From the IMG/VR virus record IMGVR_UViG_3300037427_001344, positions 1 through 39,088 of that record: DNA of 39,088 bases; one strand, 5' to 3'. The position numbers and the translations under genes are program-made. Positions 32,366-39,088 of this stretch are shown one piece after another (the stretch's first letter is position 1; each line of letters starts with the position of its first letter). Origin of the DNA: a virus. Below the pieces are notes generated by a model that saw only the letters and a list, made by a program, of their open reading frames with translations, was not told the origin of the DNA and ran no database searches.

Positions 32366-34960
32366 ATGAAAAAACTATTATTAATATTATTATTACCTAT
32401 ATTTAGTTTCGGACAAGTTGTAAATACTTTTCCTTGGATACATGATTTTGAAAACGCTATCCCATTAGAGCAAGAAACAAATGATGATGGAGATTGGTGG
32501 TTAATGCAAGGGGCTACAACATCTATAAACACTGGTCCTTCAGGAGATCACACCACTGGTAATGGTGTATATTTTTACATAGAATCATCCTCGCCTAATT
32601 ATCCTGATAAAGAATTTATATCTTATACACCTGTATTTGATGTATCTGCAACTCCTGGTAAAGTATTATCATTCTGGTATCATATGTATGGGGCGTCTAT
32701 GGGCGATCTAGAGATAGGTATATTAACAAACGGTATATATATACCTATTGATACTATATCTGGCAACCAGGGCAATCAATGGCAATTTGCTTATTATCCA
32801 ATAATGGCAAATAATGCTTTCAAAGTAGCATTTAAAGGAACTACTGGAGCGAGTTTCACTAGTGATATATGTATTGATGATATAATGGTTAGTGATCCAT
32901 TTGCAATTATATATGGCTGTATGGATACTATATCTTCAAATTATAATCCAACAGCAACTATTAATTCTGGTTGTATATATTCATATGGATGTATGGATCC
33001 AACTGCTACTAATTATAATCCTTGGGCTAATGTTGATGATGGTAGTTGTATTATGGAAGTTGTTTGTACTGCAAACAAATCATTAGTTGATATAGCTATA
33101 ACTTTAGATAACTGGCCAAATGAAACATCTTGGTTAATATATTCAGCTACAGATACATTTGCCTCAGTTCCAACTAATACTTACGATTATACACAGACAG
33201 GACAAACAGTACATACTCAAGTATGTATACCTGTTGGAGATTCAATAATGTTTACACTTAACGACAGCTATGGTGATGGTATTGGTGGTGGATCAGTTGT
33301 TGGTGGTTGTTTAGTTACAAATTTAGATTGTCAAGATACGGTGTTTTATTTAAACCCACCTAACTTTGGATATACAGCATCGTCTAACTGGTATACATCG
33401 GCGTCTTGTAACAATGATACTATTATATACGGATGTACAAACAACACTTATTTAGAATATGATTCTTTAGCTACAGATGATGACGGTAGCTGTGTGACAC
33501 TAGCCGCTTATGGCTGTACTGATGTAACAGCATTCAATTATGATCCAAACGCTGACTTTATGTTGTTAACTTCACCTTGTGTTTATGATTTAATATTATA
33601 TGATGATGGTGGGGATTCATGGGGAGCTTGTTGGCTAGGTGTTGAGCAAGGTGATTCATTGTGGCAATTTAAAATTAATGGCAACAATATATACTCAGAT
33701 ACTTTTGCTTTAGAGCTCAACTCTTATGATGAGGTTTATTTCTATTATTTTGAAATACCTACACCTCAGCAAAACGCTCAACAATTAGATATACAAACGA
33801 TACAAAATTCGTTTAAATTAGAGAATTCTTTTGGGACTATACTATATGAAGGTAATAATCCTTGGCCTGGTCCAAATGAGAATAAATTAAGAAATTATAG
33901 AAGCGCTTTAGATATTTATGAAGCACAACCTTATTGCGGTAACGAATGTGTACCAGTTGTTATGGGTTGTATGGAGATTACTGCCTACAATTATAATAGC
34001 TTGGCAAATACAAGTGATACATGTTATTATGACCCTGGTTGTACTAATCCTGGTTATTTACAGTATTACACTCAAGGATTCGCTGCTGATATAGATGATG
34101 GTAGTTGTACTACTCCAGTAGTTTTTGGATGTATGGACTCTACTGCTTTTAATTACAATGGATCTGCTAATGTGGATAATGGTGGTTGTGTGCCTGTTAT
34201 TTTAGGTTGTATGAACGAGTTAGCTTTTAACTACAATCCACTAGCAAACACACCTGATACCTGTGATCTTATTATATATGGATGTATAGATCCAACAATG
34301 TATAATTTCTGTGATAGTTGTAATACTGAAGATGGTAGTTGTGAACCATACGTGTTTGGCTGTACAGATTCAACAATGTTTAATTATAATCCATTAGCAA
34401 ATAGTGATAACAATTCTTGTATACCTTACATATCTGGCTGCACGGATCCTTCTATGCTTAATTATAACCCACAAGCAAACACGGAGGATTTTAGTTGTAT
34501 CCCTTATGTTTATGGGTGTATGGATAGTTTGGCTCTTAACTATGATTCACTTGCTAACACGGACAACGGTTCGTGTGTCGAAGTGGTTATGGGTTGCATG
34601 GATCCAAACGCGTATAACTACGAATCAGCTGCTAATGTTAATGATTCTATATCTTGTTTATATAGCGCTAATTGTATTACTGGTGCAGGGAATCCTTACT
34701 GGCTCAATGACGAATGTTATGCTTGGGTTATTTCAGTAGATGATTACTGTTGTGAAAACGAATGGGATACTATATGTCAAGCAACATATGACTATTGTGA
34801 TGGTACTTGGTCAGGACCATTATTAACTAGAACACCTGTAGAAAAGAAACTTATGCAGATTACTGATCTTTTAGGTAGACCAACAAAACAAACAAAAAAC
34901 AAACTTCTCTTCTATATCTATGATGATGGTACGGTAGAGAAAAAATTAATTAAACAATAA
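32366..34960 (+). CDS. Secreted repeat-rich surface protein with T9SS-type C-terminal domain
   Basis: I take ATG 32366, 1 bp after the previous stop, giving 864 residues. It begins with a signal peptide (MKKLLLILLLPIFSFG|QVV). Next comes a MAM-like beta-sandwich (about residues 20-175) with FPWIHDFEN and KVLSFWYHMYGASMGDLEI. Thirteen Cys repeats of the type YGCMDPTATNYNPxAN..DGSC follow in groups of 2, 2 and 9, separated by two beta domains (one with NDSYGDGIGGG). A Cys-rich block (DECYAW, DDYCCENEWDTICQ) precedes the last ~40 residues, EKKLMQITDLLGR and LFYIYDDGTVEKKL. This tail matches C-terminal sorting domains used by the type IX secretion system of Bacteroidota. The protein should be exported and attached to the host surface by host machinery. 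Confidence 0.78.
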   Translation: MKKLLLILLLPIFSFGQVVNTFPWIHDFENAIPLEQETNDDGDWWLMQGATTSINTGPSGDHTTGNGVYFYIESSSPNYPDKEFISYTPVFDVSATPGKVLSFWYHMYGASMGDLEIGILTNGIYIPIDTISGNQGNQWQFAYYPIMANNAFKVAFKGTTGASFTSDICIDDIMVSDPFAIIYGCMDTISSNYNPTATINSGCIYSYGCMDPTATNYNPWANVDDGSCIMEVVCTANKSLVDIAITLDNWPNETSWLIYSATDTFASVPTNTYDYTQTGQTVHTQVCIPVGDSIMFTLNDSYGDGIGGGSVVGGCLVTNLDCQDTVFYLNPPNFGYTASSNWYTSASCNNDTIIYGCTNNTYLEYDSLATDDDGSCVTLAAYGCTDVTAFNYDPNADFMLLTSPCVYDLILYDDGGDSWGACWLGVEQGDSLWQFKINGNNIYSDTFALELNSYDEVYFYYFEIPTPQQNAQQLDIQTIQNSFKLENSFGTILYEGNNPWPGPNENKLRNYRSALDIYEAQPYCGNECVPVVMGCMEITAYNYNSLANTSDTCYYDPGCTNPGYLQYYTQGFAADIDDGSCTTPVVFGCMDSTAFNYNGSANVDNGGCVPVILGCMNELAFNYNPLANTPDTCDLIIYGCIDPTMYNFCDSCNTEDGSCEPYVFGCTDSTMFNYNPLANSDNNSCIPYISGCTDPSMLNYNPQANTEDFSCIPYVYGCMDSLALNYDSLANTDNGSCVEVVMGCMDPNAYNYESAANVNDSISCLYSANCITGAGNPYWLNDECYAWVISVDDYCCENEWDTICQATYDYCDGTWSGPLLTRTPVEKKLMQITDLLGRPTKQTKNKLLFYIYDDGTVEKKLIKQ
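32912..34660 (+). repeat. Thirteen Cys-rich protein repeats in three blocks
   Basis: Blocks lie at about 32912-33052 (2 units), 33428-33583 (2 units) and 33962-34660 (9 units). Each unit is about 23-26 residues: a GC pair, a D/N-containing turn, (N/E)Y(N/D)-P, then DGSC or similar. They are diverged in DNA sequence, so they are old protein repeats and not recent duplications. Cys spacing suggests one disulfide per unit. Such repeats are common in marine Bacteroidota surface proteins. Confidence 0.88.
34838..34960 (+). other. T9SS-type C-terminal sorting domain
   Basis: The last ~40 residues of the surface protein read EKKLMQITDLLGRPTK, a short polar linker, then LFYIYDDGTVEKKLIKQ. The 'DxLGR' turn and the 'YIYDDGTVEKK' strand are hallmarks of short flavobacterial type A sorting domains. 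They would direct outer-membrane translocation and surface anchoring by the host T9SS. Confidence 0.8.
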
Positions 34961-34973
34961 AAAGTAAAAAATT

Positions 34974-35393
34974 ATGGCAACAACAACGGCGACATTAACG
35001 CTTTCTAGTACTGACTTGCTTTCTGACGCGTTGTCTGTGTCAGCAACTCAAACACTTTACAAAGCGGGAACAACAACAGGGTTAGATGGACTTCAATACG
35101 AAAGATTAGAAGTGGCGGCTGGGACAGAAGTAGATATAATAGATGCTACGACAGCGGGTGCTAACAAAGCTAATAAAGTTTATGTAGCTAACAAGCATAC
35201 GGATGAAACTAAATATATAGAAGTTTATATAGCAACTTATAAAATCGGTAGACTATATGCTGGTGATTGGATGTTTATACCTTTAGAGGCAGCAGCTGCT
35301 AGTCAAGACATAAGTATAAAAGCTATTACAACTACTCAAGTAGTTGAATTTGCTTTGATACATGAGGGTAAAACATTAACAACTGCTTCTTAA
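34974..35393 (+). CDS. Small structural protein, copy 1 of a diverged tandem pair
   Basis: The 139-residue protein starts MATTTATLTLSSTDLLSDAL and contains KVYVANKHTDETKYIEVYI followed by IGRLYAGDWMFIPLEA. The next gene has the same two landmarks, so the two are paralogs. Thr/Ala-rich, short, all-beta sequences of this type occur near tail-fibre genes in marine phages and are usually minor virion or decoration proteins. There is no signal peptide, although the preceding four genes encode exported or membrane proteins, so this marks the return to virion genes. Function is unknown. Confidence 0.55.
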   Translation: MATTTATLTLSSTDLLSDALSVSATQTLYKAGTTTGLDGLQYERLEVAAGTEVDIIDATTAGANKANKVYVANKHTDETKYIEVYIATYKIGRLYAGDWMFIPLEAAAASQDISIKAITTTQVVEFALIHEGKTLTTAS

Positions 35394-35419
35394 TAATAAC
35401 GATAAATAAATAAATAAAT

Positions 35420-35902
35420 ATGGCAACAACAACAGCAACAATAACTTTAGCCAGTTCTGACATAGCTGACAACGCGTTATCTATTTCGAACACGATGACA
35501 ATGACAACGGCTGGTACTACGACTGGTATTACAGAGACAACAGGTTTAGCGAGAAAAAAAATGGCAAGCACAACTTTAACAGATTTGATAACGTTAAATA
35601 GCTTCCAAGATATTACTGCCCAAAAATCAGCTAAAGTATATATTAAAAATACAGGTACAGCAACAGATAAATATGCTATAATAGGTATAGGTAATTCAGC
35701 TGCTACACCGTATACAATAGGTAGATTATATGGTGGAGATTGGATGCTTTTCCCTTGGTTAGCGCTTCCAGTTGACGGAGATGGATTTAGTGCCTCTGAA
35801 ACAGACGATGGAACTTACGGTCACGCGTCGAACCAGGATATCACTATAGACATGTCTGATGACACTGAAACCATTATTGAATATATGGTATTCTTTGAAT
35901 AA
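35420..35902 (+). CDS. Small structural protein, copy 2 of a diverged tandem pair
   Basis: The 160-residue protein begins MATTTATITLASSDIADNAL, has AKVYIKNTGTATDKYAIIGI and YTIGRLYGGDWMLFPWLALP, and ends in IIEYMVFFE. It matches the previous protein in its start, its KxYxxN strand and its IGRLY-GDWM block, with an extra ~20-residue loop after the last. The DNA has diverged, so the duplication is not recent. The leader is a run of TAAATAAATAAATAAAT before ATG with no Shine-Dalgarno. A decoration, head-fibre or fibre-attachment role is plausible but not shown. Confidence 0.55.
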   Translation: MATTTATITLASSDIADNALSISNTMTMTTAGTTTGITETTGLARKKMASTTLTDLITLNSFQDITAQKSAKVYIKNTGTATDKYAIIGIGNSAATPYTIGRLYGGDWMLFPWLALPVDGDGFSASETDDGTYGHASNQDITIDMSDDTETIIEYMVFFE

Positions 35903-35904
35903 GA

Positions 35905-36420
35905 ATGGCTCAATACTTTAATATATCTGGTGAGCTTACTCAAGAGCTTTTAGCGGCCGGGGACGACGTTAATGTAAATAAAATATATTTAACAAATGTT
36001 CAAAAAGTCGCTAAATGCAAAGTAGACTTGTATATAGAAAAGCAGCTTACAGGTAAATTCTATCTCTTAAAGGGAGTAGAATTACCCATAGGAGCAACTT
36101 TACTATACGATAATGTATCGTTCAATAACTCTGATGGTGAGTATGGCTTGTATATTAAATTAACAGATGGTGATAATTTCGTTTTAACAGGAAGCATAGA
36201 TGTAACCGGAACTAATACAGACGTTCCTGGTACTAACACTTTATATACTTCAGAATTATCTGTTGGAGATGAGATCTTAGTAACTGGAGAAACAAGAACA
36301 GTATCATCAATAACGGGTGATACAACAGCGGTGGTTAGCGCCGCTTGGGGAAGTGACTTGGCTGATGACTCCTCACCAGAGTGCTACCCAACGGCTTTAG
36401 TAGACGTAGTAATAAATTAA
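35905..36420 (+). CDS. Small beta-rich virion-type protein
   Basis: The 171-residue protein is predicted to be largely beta: KIYLTNVQKVAKCKVDLYIE, GKFYLLKGVELPIGATLLYD and YGLYIKLTDGDNFVLTGSI. The second half holds a repeat-like VTGTNTDVPGTNTLYTSELS followed by VGDEILVTGETRTVSSITG, resembling phage tail beta-roll domains. It starts 2 bp after the preceding stop. The family is not recognised. Context among structural genes and absence of a signal peptide suggest a tail or fibre accessory protein. Confidence 0.5.
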   Translation: MAQYFNISGELTQELLAAGDDVNVNKIYLTNVQKVAKCKVDLYIEKQLTGKFYLLKGVELPIGATLLYDNVSFNNSDGEYGLYIKLTDGDNFVLTGSIDVTGTNTDVPGTNTLYTSELSVGDEILVTGETRTVSSITGDTTAVVSAAWGSDLADDSSPECYPTALVDVVIN

Positions 36421-36426
36421 TAAATT

Positions 36427-36690
36427 ATGACATGGATAGGTAATGCTAGCTCAACTACATCGTTGGAGTTAGTAACATCAAATATTACATATACACACTC
36501 TCAGACTTCTTCGTCTAACACGTGGACTATCACTCATAATTTGGGTAGGTATCCCTCTGTAACAGTGGTAGACACTGGTGGGACGATACTTACAGCTGCT
36601 GTAACTTATAACTCAGTAAATCAACTAACAATAACATTTTTTTCCAATGGATCTGCTTTAGCAACTACTGGGAAAGCATATCTTAATTAA
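36427..36690 (+). CDS. Stand-alone fibre-tip-like protein
   Basis: The 87-residue protein resembles the end of a phage tail fibre without the shaft: TWTITHNLGRYPSVTVVDTG, a beta hairpin, LTITFFSNG and an ending GKAYLN. A similar ITH-S-LG motif occurs near the C-terminus of the 740-residue fibre just downstream. Isolated tip domains may trimerise and cap another fibre, or be leftover from recombination. It is in the same operon as the fibres. Receptor binding is inferred. Confidence 0.55.
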   Translation: MTWIGNASSTTSLELVTSNITYTHSQTSSSNTWTITHNLGRYPSVTVVDTGGTILTAAVTYNSVNQLTITFFSNGSALATTGKAYLN

Positions 36691-36711
36691 AAATAACAAA
36701 AACAAAATAAA

Positions 36712-38934
36712 ATGGCAATTAATTTTTATAGTGCGATAAATATGAACGGGAACGACATAGAGCGGCTTCGTCCACATCAGTTAAGTTCCGCACCTAGTAG
36801 CCCTTCTCCAGTTTCTGGACAAATGTATTATAATACAACGGCTAATACTTTACATTATCATGATGGTACTAACTTTATACAAGTTGCAAACCACGCTGAT
36901 ATTGGATCTGGCGCTATGAGTGCCTTTATAATAGAGGATGACGATGGAACTGAAGTATCAGTTTCCAACGCTGAAGAAATTAAGTTTATAGGATCTGGTA
37001 TAACAACTAACTGGACAGATACTTCTCATGGTAGTGACGGTGATCCGTTCGACTTAACATTCACGGTTGACGCAGCTCAAACTGGTATAACATCTATATT
37101 AGCTACTGATTTAAAAATTGGTGAAGACAATCAAACAAAAATAGATTTTGAAACTGCAGATGAAATTCATTTTTATGCAGCCAATGTAGAACAAGTGTAC
37201 TTAGCAGACAATATATTTGGACCACAATCTGATAGTGATGTTGATTTAGGTACTACAGGGGTACGCTGGAAAGATGCTTATGTAGATAGTATAACAGTAA
37301 CAGGTGAGGTTGATGGTGCTACTCTTGATATTAGTGGTAATGCTGACATAGCAGGTGACTTAACCGGTCTAGATAATATAACATCAACAAATTATATTGT
37401 TGGAGGTCACACTATAGACGATATAGATATTACAGCTGAGTTTACTGATGCAGATGCGCATATAATGTCATCTAAAGCTATTGGCGCTAGATTTGCATTA
37501 AAAAATGCTGACACAACTGGTACTGCTGCAATAGCAACCACTGTTACAATCACAGATAACGAAAGTACTGATGAAGACAACCCAATTGTATTCGTCGCAG
37601 GTGGTGACGTTGATGGTGGTAACTTAGGGCTAGAAACAGATGGTAACGCTCACTACAATCCTTCAACGGGAAAAATAACAGCAACAGCTTTCGCGGGTAA
37701 TTTAACTGGTAACGTTACTGGTAATGTAACTGGTACAACATCGTTAGCTACTGTTACTAATTCAACAGCAAACACAAACTTCCCAGTAGTATTTAATGAT
37801 GAGTCAAACGCTTTATTGGACGATACGGGAGCTCTTTACTATAATCCTTCTACAGGATTATTAACTGTTCCAAACTTAAGTGTAGCTGGTACTACAACAC
37901 AGGTTGACACGGTAACAATGAATGCGCAGAACGCTGTAGTATTTGAAGGTGCTACTGCTGATGCTCACGAAACAACTTTAACAGTTGTGGATCCTACTGG
38001 TGATAATACTGTTTACATACCTGATGCTGGTGGTTACATACCATTGATCGCTGATGCAAGTACAGCTGATGGAGCTGTAACAGCCGCTGAGTTTGCTTTA
38101 CTTGATGGTGGTTCTACAGTAGCAACTGGAGCTTTTGCAAATGGAGATGGTTTACTGCATAATGATGGCGGTACAATGAAACAAACAAACGTTAGTTCGT
38201 TAGCAACTTTGTTTGCTGGTGCTGGTATGACAGCTACAAGTTCTGTTGTTAATGTTATTGGTGGAGATGGTATTACTGCAAATGCAAATGATGTTGCAGT
38301 GACAGCTGCTCAAACTACTATAACATCAGTATTAAATGCTTCTCTTGTTGTAGGTAGAGACGCTCACAATCAAATTGATTTTTCTACTGATAATCAAATA
38401 AAGTTTAAAACAAATAACGAGACCCCAGTAATTATAATGAAATCTTCTGGAGAGATCGAGGCTACTAGCTTAGATATATCAGGTGATGCAGACATCGATG
38501 GTACTTTAGAAACAGACGCGCTTACAATTGGTGGTGCAGCGGTACTAGCACAAGCAACAGCAAGTGCAGTTGGTGCGGTTGAATTAGCAACTGCAGCTGA
38601 AGTTTTAACTGGTACAGATACCGCTAGAGTTGTTACAGCTGATACTTTGGCTGCTAAAGCAGTTGTTTGTGATATTGATGTTTCAAGTTTGACGGATGAT
38701 AAGAGAGCTACAATAACACATAGTTTAGGCACGGCTGATGTAGCGGTGCAGATGTATGACAAGACTACAGAGGCCACGGTTTACGCTGAAATTGGTAGAA
38801 CAACTGATGATATGAGTACTGCTAGTACATCTGTGATTACCGTTGACTTTGGCGCGACAGATCCACCAAACGATATTAGAGTCGTTATTACAAGTTTAGC
38901 TGGAGCAACAGCTGGATCAGTAGCCTACACATAG
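36712..38934 (+). CDS. Tail fibre protein
   Basis: The 740-residue protein begins MAINFYSAINMNGNDIERL, followed by SPVSGQMYYNTTANTLHYHD and GTNFIQV, a modular N-terminus common in phage fibres. The shaft is repetitive and Gly/Thr/Asp-rich, including AHYNPSTGKITATAFAG, the LTGNVTGNVTG tandem motif near residue 331, and YYNPSTGLLTVPNL. Near the C-terminus, RATITHSLGTADVAVQMYD forms a likely tip. No intramolecular chaperone peptidase (S74-type) was seen. Fibres of this design bind receptors, and the repeated shaft allows module exchange. The module GRDAHNQIDFSTDNQI (from 38350) recurs at the start of the next gene. The gap before it is A-rich without a Shine-Dalgarno. Confidence 0.78.
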   Translation: MAINFYSAINMNGNDIERLRPHQLSSAPSSPSPVSGQMYYNTTANTLHYHDGTNFIQVANHADIGSGAMSAFIIEDDDGTEVSVSNAEEIKFIGSGITTNWTDTSHGSDGDPFDLTFTVDAAQTGITSILATDLKIGEDNQTKIDFETADEIHFYAANVEQVYLADNIFGPQSDSDVDLGTTGVRWKDAYVDSITVTGEVDGATLDISGNADIAGDLTGLDNITSTNYIVGGHTIDDIDITAEFTDADAHIMSSKAIGARFALKNADTTGTAAIATTVTITDNESTDEDNPIVFVAGGDVDGGNLGLETDGNAHYNPSTGKITATAFAGNLTGNVTGNVTGTTSLATVTNSTANTNFPVVFNDESNALLDDTGALYYNPSTGLLTVPNLSVAGTTTQVDTVTMNAQNAVVFEGATADAHETTLTVVDPTGDNTVYIPDAGGYIPLIADASTADGAVTAAEFALLDGGSTVATGAFANGDGLLHNDGGTMKQTNVSSLATLFAGAGMTATSSVVNVIGGDGITANANDVAVTAAQTTITSVLNASLVVGRDAHNQIDFSTDNQIKFKTNNETPVIIMKSSGEIEATSLDISGDADIDGTLETDALTIGGAAVLAQATASAVGAVELATAAEVLTGTDTARVVTADTLAAKAVVCDIDVSSLTDDKRATITHSLGTADVAVQMYDKTTEATVYAEIGRTTDDMSTASTSVITVDFGATDPPNDIRVVITSLAGATAGSVAYT
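37696..37734 (+). repeat. 12-bp tandem repeat in the tail fibre shaft
   Basis: Three diverged copies of the 12-base unit GGTAAYNTNACT, closed by a further GGT, encode GNLT, GNVT, GNVT and G. Such Gly-Asn-x-Thr repeats are common in fibre shafts and may allow slippage in length without loss of frame. Confidence 0.85.
38350..38406 (+). repeat. Shared fibre module, copy 1
   Basis: These 19 codons of the first fibre (VGRDAHNQIDFSTDNQIKF) resemble 39006-39062 at the start of the next gene (IGRDADNLLDFSTDNEITF). They are a direct, diverged repeat marking module sharing between adjacent fibre genes. Confidence 0.85.
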
Positions 38935-38960
38935 GATATAATTAAATAAAATAAAATAAT

Positions 38961-39088
38961 ATGGCAATAAACTTTTATAGTGATATACATTTAGCTGCCA
39001 ACAAGATTGGTAGAGACGCCGACAATTTACTAGATTTTTCTACAGATAATGAGATAACATTTAGAGTCGGCGCTGGAGACGGTGTTGT
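38961..39088 (+). CDS. Second tail fibre protein, N-terminal part only
   Basis: The ATG at 38961 begins MAINFYSDIHLAANKIGRDA and the frame stays open to the window end (42 codons visible). The first seven residues equal those of the preceding fibre (MAINFYS), and the following block matches a module about 190 residues before that fibre's end. It is therefore a fibre paralog that begins directly with the late module. The remaining length and tip are outside the window. The leader is AATTAAATAAAATAAAATA-type with no Shine-Dalgarno, like the other starts. Confidence 0.7.
   Translation, partial: MAINFYSDIHLAANKIGRDADNLLDFSTDNEITFRVGAGDGV
39006..39062 (+). repeat. Shared fibre module, copy 2
   Basis: This is the partner of the block at 38350-38406. 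It encodes IGRDADNLLDFSTDNEITF near the start of the second fibre. Direct orientation and about 600 bp spacing could support recombination between fibre genes, though the DNA is diverged. Confidence 0.85.

Noticed and set aside
38394-38777. 127-codon open frame on the minus strand within the fibre gene
   Set aside because: It arises from repetitive Thr/Ala/Ser codons of the fibre read backwards. No leader and no coherent domain.
1-39088. tRNA genes, CRISPR arrays, insertion sequences, integrase or attachment sites
   Set aside because: Looked for by eye and not seen. Repeats found are short coding repeats without spacer structure.

Overview
The window is a continuous block of late (packaging, virion and host-surface) genes from a tailed double-stranded DNA phage. 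Every convincing gene is on the + strand, spacing is tight (largest gap about 75 bp) and composition is AT-rich. No stretch over 300 bp lacks a gene. The host is most likely a marine flavobacterium or other Bacteroidota member. Nearly all start codons follow A/T-rich leaders with no Shine-Dalgarno sequence, three exported proteins have hydrophobic signal peptides ending just before a Gln, and one protein ends in what looks like a type IX secretion (T9SS) C-terminal sorting domain, a pathway confined to that phylum. Family calls come from reading motifs, not from database searches.

Layout. Bases 1-2769: the end of a GroES-like co-chaperonin gene, a small overlapping gene in the terminase-small-subunit position, and the large terminase. 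Bases 2774-8827: portal, acidic scaffold-like protein, major capsid protein followed by the only strong intrinsic terminator seen, and a conserved-looking head-associated protein. Bases 8888-19794: a ring/adaptor protein, a second ring-like protein with two beta-repeat insertions, a 2386-residue nozzle/hub protein and a 533-residue virion protein. Bases 19855-30625: three probable internal (ejected) proteins, the last a 2893-residue polyvalent protein with zinc-protease-like and HAD-phosphatase-like motifs. Bases 30660-34960: four abutting genes for envelope or secreted proteins: an outer-membrane beta-barrel candidate, a one-helix membrane protein, an exported thioredoxin-fold protein with both active cysteines missing, and an 864-residue repeat-rich surface protein with a MAM-like domain, 13 Cys repeats and the T9SS-type tail. 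Bases 34974-39088: small structural proteins, including a diverged tandem pair, a stand-alone fibre-tip-like protein, a 740-residue tail fibre and the start of a second fibre.

The order TerL, portal, scaffold, capsid, ring proteins, nozzle, internal proteins, fibres fits a short-tailed (podovirus-like) particle. It recalls crAss-like and uncultured marine phages of Bacteroidota, but the usual IHF-like genes of crAss-like phages are not visible, so I do not assign a family. No tape measure, sheath, integrase, replication gene, endolysin, tRNA or CRISPR array was recognised.

The most unusual part is the 30.66-34.96 kb envelope cassette. It suggests that late in infection the phage modifies the host outer membrane and puts an adhesin-like protein on the host surface through the host's own T9SS. 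The giant polyvalent protein, probably carrying several activities into the host, is the second highlight.
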